DNA of 64,000 nt, taken from Chitinophagales bacterium (lineage in GTDB: Bacteria > Bacteroidota > Bacteroidia > Chitinophagales > UBA2359). The DNA is taken from positions 455,501 to 519,500 of the forward strand of contig JAWKLZ010000003.1 in NCBI GenBank assembly GCA_041392475.1, in the 5' to 3' direction. The position numbers and the translations under genes are program-made. The notes beneath the pieces are model-generated. The model worked only from the letters and a program-made list of their open reading frames with translations, made no database searches and was not told the DNA's origin. Shown piece after piece: positions 60,860 through 64,000 of the stretch (position 1 is its first letter; each line of letters starts with the position of its first letter).

Positions 60860-62180
60860 CGGTAGATAGGATTTTTTGAAGTTTACGTCGTTCCTTGTCT
60901 TCTTCTTCGGTAATTTTACCTAGTGCATATTCAATGTTTAACTTGCCCAATTTTTCCAACATTTCATCTGATTTTACAGAACGTACAGGTGATTGACCAA
61001 ACAATTCCGTACCATAAGCATCTAAAATGTTGCCACTTATCAACTTGTCTTTTTCAATCCCCGTTATTTCTCCATGATTTTCGTCACTTCCTGGAGCAGT
61101 CAATCGCCAGATACTTCCGTTTTCGCAAGCCCGACAAATCAAAGGACTATGTGTGGTCACAATAAACTGAATATTGGGGAAATATTTGGTAAACCATTCA
61201 CCAATTCGAGTCTGCCAAGTAGGGTGAAGGTGAGCATCTATTTCATCTATTAAAACAACGCCAGACAAACTGATTTTCCCTTCTTCAAAATCGCTATTGA
61301 ATACTTTGGAAGCGCCGTAAGTTGCGATTAATTGGCGTATCAATTCCAAAATCATACTCAATACAGAACGATAGCCATCACTCATTTCTACAATAGGAAT
61401 CAAGTTTCCTCTACCATCTACAAAAATGACATTCCCATTCACATCAAAATCGCTGAATTGAGCATTGTGAGGGAGCAATCCACTTTCATTAATAAAACGT
61501 TTAAGTTTATCCAAAATAAGCGCATTTGCAGAAATATAGGTTTGCTGTGGTTCTTCAATGGTAAAATTACCTGATTCTTTTAAATACTCCTCCTTTTCTC
61601 GCAAACGTTTGTTATCCAGTTCTTTTAGCCAATCCAAAGCTTCTGATAAGGCTACATCTTCTCCAAATACACTCAAATGTGCCCCTGCTTTTGGCGAAGC
61701 ATGAAAAACCTTGTTTTTTCGTTCATCCCCTCCTGTAAATCTCCGAAAAGGCCCATAAGCCACCGAAAACCAACCCGAATTGTCTCCCCAATTGTAGTTT
61801 CGAGGCGATAGCGTTTTTTGGTAAATATTGGTAGAAAGTTTTACTTTTCCATTTTCTGTTTTTTTTAGCGTAAACCGATTCACAATGAGTTTATTTTTAG
61901 GAGGTTGCCCTCTCCCTATTGAATCTACCTCCCAATCAGGTAATAACTCTAAGTGAATCTCACCATCCTCTTGTCCTTTACTCAACCAATCTTCCCATAC
62001 AGGTAAAACAGCCGTTATCTGTTCAGGACCTATCAAAGTTGCTGCAATGCTTCGAACTACGCTCGATTTTCCCGAACCATTGTCGCCAATTAACACATGC
62101 CAACCCGCAGGCTCAGAAAATACCATTTCAAAATCCCGAATAGACCGTATGTTTTTGATGTTTACCTTTTCGATATACAT
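60840..62180 (-). CDS. ptuA: AAA ATPase, Septu-like PtuA
   Basis: A 446-residue OLD/ABC-type ATPase. It has IKNIRSIRDFEMVFSEPAGW at the start, Walker A GDNGSGKSS (32-40), a signature-like region EMSDGYRSVLSMILELIRQL, Walker B VVLIDEIDAHLHP (about 310), and the switch His in FIVTTHSPLIC. PtuA proteins form oligomers that hold PtuB and release its nuclease when ATP falls or phage signals appear. Length and partner match a type I Septu system. The promoter must lie in the short space (62181-62219) before the right 138-bp repeat, or transcription is shared with the T9SS gene upstream. Confidence 0.85.
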   Translation of the reverse strand: MYIEKVNIKNIRSIRDFEMVFSEPAGWHVLIGDNGSGKSSVVRSIAATLIGPEQITAVLPVWEDWLSKGQEDGEIHLELLPDWEVDSIGRGQPPKNKLIVNRFTLKKTENGKVKLSTNIYQKTLSPRNYNWGDNSGWFSVAYGPFRRFTGGDERKNKVFHASPKAGAHLSVFGEDVALSEALDWLKELDNKRLREKEEYLKESGNFTIEEPQQTYISANALILDKLKRFINESGLLPHNAQFSDFDVNGNVIFVDGRGNLIPIVEMSDGYRSVLSMILELIRQLIATYGASKVFNSDFEEGKISLSGVVLIDEIDAHLHPTWQTRIGEWFTKYFPNIQFIVTTHSPLICRACENGSIWRLTAPGSDENHGEITGIEKDKLISGNILDAYGTELFGQSPVRSVKSDEMLEKLGKLNIEYALGKITEEEDKERRKLQKILSTDDPIGF

Positions 62181-62219
62181 TTTTGAATTTTTACCTGCAA
62201 AATAAGCAAAATTCAGATA

Positions 62220-62357
62220 AAATTACCCCTTCAATAATTTCACTACCCGTCTATCCCCTCCAACCTGCAACACACAAACATACACCCCATCCGCCAAATC
62301 ACAAGGTGTAAAAGTCACCCGATACCGACCTGCTTGCTGCAATTGGTTGTTAATCAA
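62220..62357. repeat. 138-bp direct repeat, right copy (within the T9SS gene)
   Basis: Identical to 59828-59965. Here it is the functional 3' end of the amylase-like gene. The interval between the copies (59966-62219) holds exactly the PtuA/PtuB pair. Confidence 0.97.
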
Positions 62358-64000
62358 ATGCTGCACCACTTTGCCCGACAAGTCGTAAATGCTCAAAGTA
62401 ACAGGGCTATCGTTTTGCGGCAAAAAATATTCGATGGTCGTGGACTCATTGAAGGGATTGGGATAAACCGTTGCAGAAATTTCTTGCAGAGTAGTTTTGG
62501 AGGAAGTTGTTTCCGTATTCTCCTCCATTGCAGCTACTTCCACCAAAGGTGCAGCATTACAAGCTTCTAAAATTGCAGCAAAAACACCTCCATTTTCCAC
62601 TTCAAAACCTGCCTCCAATTGTACAGAGTTGGTAGCTTGAAAGGTTATCGTCTGACCATTCTGTACCACCACATTTCCATTGCTGTTCAGATTTCCCGCA
62701 CGAATAAAGTCCGAAGTTTGGGTCAAAGTGGGTAAGTTGTTGGTATTTTCGTATTCGACCGACACGCCATCGGGGCAGCAATTGGCAGAATTGTCCACAT
62801 TCACCGTCACTTGTGCGCTGTCTGTGCAGCCATTGGAGTCGGTCACTACGACTGTGTAAACCGTTGTAGAAGTGGGGCTTGCTGTTGGGTTGGCAATGCT
62901 CGCATCGTCTAAGCTGCCATCATCAGGAGTCCAAGTGTAGGAATCGCCACCTGTTGCGCCCAACTGTGTGCTGTTGCCTTCACAAATCGTCACATCTTGA
63001 CCAGCATCTGCCATTGGAGAAGTTGCAGAAGGCAGAATGTCCAGCGTACCAAGTGTATTAGCCGTATGTTGCGGTTCGTCGTTACTTTGGTTAATGACCG
63101 TTAATGTTGCATCAAAAGATAAATCGCTCGTTTGTGCACCGTCCACAACATCAAAACAAATCGTTCCGAAACTGACCCAATCGGTGTTGTTCACAATCGG
63201 ACATTCGGCATTGCAGACAAAACCGCTGCTGTTCATTATTGTGGTGACATTCCAATCGCCCAATGCACCGCTTTCGTCCGAATCCATTGCCGTTTTGAAG
63301 TAAGGTTGGTAGGTGTTTTCTGGCGAAATTTCACACTCGGTTGCGCCTCCACCCGAAGCGGTCAAATTGAAGAAATTGGCAGCCGTATAAGTTGGATTGT
63401 TGATGGCGGATTTGTTGTAATTGACCCAAATCGTGTGTGAACCCACTGCCAAATCGGGCGCAGCACTTGCCGCTTTGATTTGGATGTCGACACAAAATTG
63501 CTCGCCAATTCCGCATCCTTTTTGCTCATTCGCAAATTGAAGGTCGTAGGTTGAAGGATTCTCGACCGCACTTTGGGTTTCGGTAATCGTTGCCGATTTG
63601 GTGATTTTGCAGTTGTTTTCGTCTTCCACAATGACGGTATAATCGCCTGCTGTCAAACCTGTTGCCATATCTGTAGTTGCGCCATTTGACCATTCGTAAG
63701 TATAGGTTCCAGTGCCACCTGTTGCCGTAACCGTTGCCGTTCCGTCCTCGCCACCATGACAACTTGCTTCGGTTTCGTCCATCGTTGCGTCTAAATCTCC
63801 GCAAACATCTACCCCAAAAACGGCATAGGAACGGGCAGGAATCGAAACAGTGATATTGCCGCCTGTTACGGTCGTTGTAGGCGTGTTGCTTGTGCCTGTC
63901 AAATCGGTCAGAATTGTTCCGTTCGGCAAGTTGACATTGACGTTTACGCCATGTGTCATGTCGAGCGTTTCCCCTGCAAAGTTGATGACCACGATGATAT
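62223..64000 (-). CDS. Amylase-like protein with SprB repeat and T9SS sorting domain (5' end outside window)
   Basis: The frame is open to the window edge, so about 590 residues of a longer protein are seen. Order: a C-terminal beta domain like that of GH13 alpha-amylases (VVINFAGETL...GNITVSIPARSYAVFGVDV), one SprB repeat (CHGGEDGTATVTATGGTGTY), a cohesin-like region (GEQFCVDIQIKAASAAPDLA, then VGSHTIWVNYN), a PKD-like segment (CEGNSTQLGATGGDSYTWTP), and a type A sorting domain (SATVYPNPFNESTTIEYFLP to KLLKG). It would be exported by T9SS and anchored to the surface to degrade alpha-glucans. The catalytic barrel is outside the window. Confidence 0.82.
   Translation of the reverse strand, partial: IIVVINFAGETLDMTHGVNVNVNLPNGTILTDLTGTSNTPTTTVTGGNITVSIPARSYAVFGVDVCGDLDATMDETEASCHGGEDGTATVTATGGTGTYTYEWSNGATTDMATGLTAGDYTVIVEDENNCKITKSATITETQSAVENPSTYDLQFANEQKGCGIGEQFCVDIQIKAASAAPDLAVGSHTIWVNYNKSAINNPTYTAANFFNLTASGGGATECEISPENTYQPYFKTAMDSDESGALGDWNVTTIMNSSGFVCNAECPIVNNTDWVSFGTICFDVVDGAQTSDLSFDATLTVINQSNDEPQHTANTLGTLDILPSATSPMADAGQDVTICEGNSTQLGATGGDSYTWTPDDGSLDDASIANPTASPTSTTVYTVVVTDSNGCTDSAQVTVNVDNSANCCPDGVSVEYENTNNLPTLTQTSDFIRAGNLNSNGNVVVQNGQTITFQATNSVQLEAGFEVENGGVFAAILEACNAAPLVEVAAMEENTETTSSKTTLQEISATVYPNPFNESTTIEYFLPQNDSPVTLSIYDLSGKVVQHLINNQLQQAGRYRVTFTPCDLADGVYVCVLQVGGDRRVVKLLKG

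Noticed and set aside
59966..62219. Retron (reverse transcriptase-linked PtuAB)
   Set aside because: No reverse transcriptase or msr/msd-like region is present on either side; the pair fits a plain Septu-like system.

Overview
The window looks like a chromosomal segment of a member of the Bacteroidota, most likely a Saprospiria/Chitinophagales-type marine or sludge bacterium. The evidence is type IX secretion (T9SS) C-terminal sorting domains and SprB-like repeats, TAnnTTTG-type -7 promoter elements, poor Shine-Dalgarno signals, a grasp-with-spasm peptide system, an M42 peptidase and a moderately AT-rich composition. This placement is inference; no rRNA or other phylogenetic marker gene except trmD is present.

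Positions 1-30000 are mostly ordinary chromosome. They hold two tandem class A penicillin-binding proteins, a DOMON/MarR pair, an ECF sigma factor with a likely anti-sigma partner, a sugar nucleotidyltransferase, trmD, an M42 aminopeptidase, a di-haem cytochrome c, an NdpA-like nucleoid protein and small membrane or lipoproteins. A compact arabinoxylan operon follows on the minus strand (GH51, aldo/keto reductase, GH10, GPH symporter, GH43), without SusC/SusD. Then come a vWA protein with three repeats, an orphan 41-residue double-glycine peptide with its own terminator, an octanucleotide repeat, a second sigma/anti-sigma pair, a truncated CHAT protein and a fused glycosyltransferase.

Positions 30000-57950 form an unusual locus: four tandem minus-strand cassettes for peptides or small secreted proteins. 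Each cassette is preceded by a 0.6-0.7 kb repeat (R1-R4). Each repeat carries a shared promoter block plus a decayed 5' fragment of a C39-peptidase ABC exporter. Cassette A has a GG-leader precursor, a DUF6624-like protein, a GwsG fragment, an S41 peptidase and a GwsS SPASM fragment, followed by the intact C39 exporter and its HlyD-type partner. Cassette B has a GG-leader precursor, a JmjC/cupin oxygenase and a nucleotidyltransferase, a candidate new RiPP type. Cassette C has broken secreted metalloprotease and T9SS/SprB genes. Cassette D has a 137-residue GRDP-like protein in the precursor position, a 186-codon gene split by an inverted IS pair, a protein kinase-like enzyme, and an exporter whose C39 domain has lost its catalytic Cys and His. 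The shared borders suggest units duplicated and exchanged by recombination between the repeats.

Positions 58000-64000 carry a decayed lipoprotein, two unknown genes and a Septu-like PtuA/PtuB defence pair. The pair lies between perfect 138-bp direct repeats of the 3' end of a T9SS-sorted amylase-like gene that runs off the window. A third, diverged copy of that 3' end lies further downstream, which suggests that the sorting-domain end has been used repeatedly as an insertion point.
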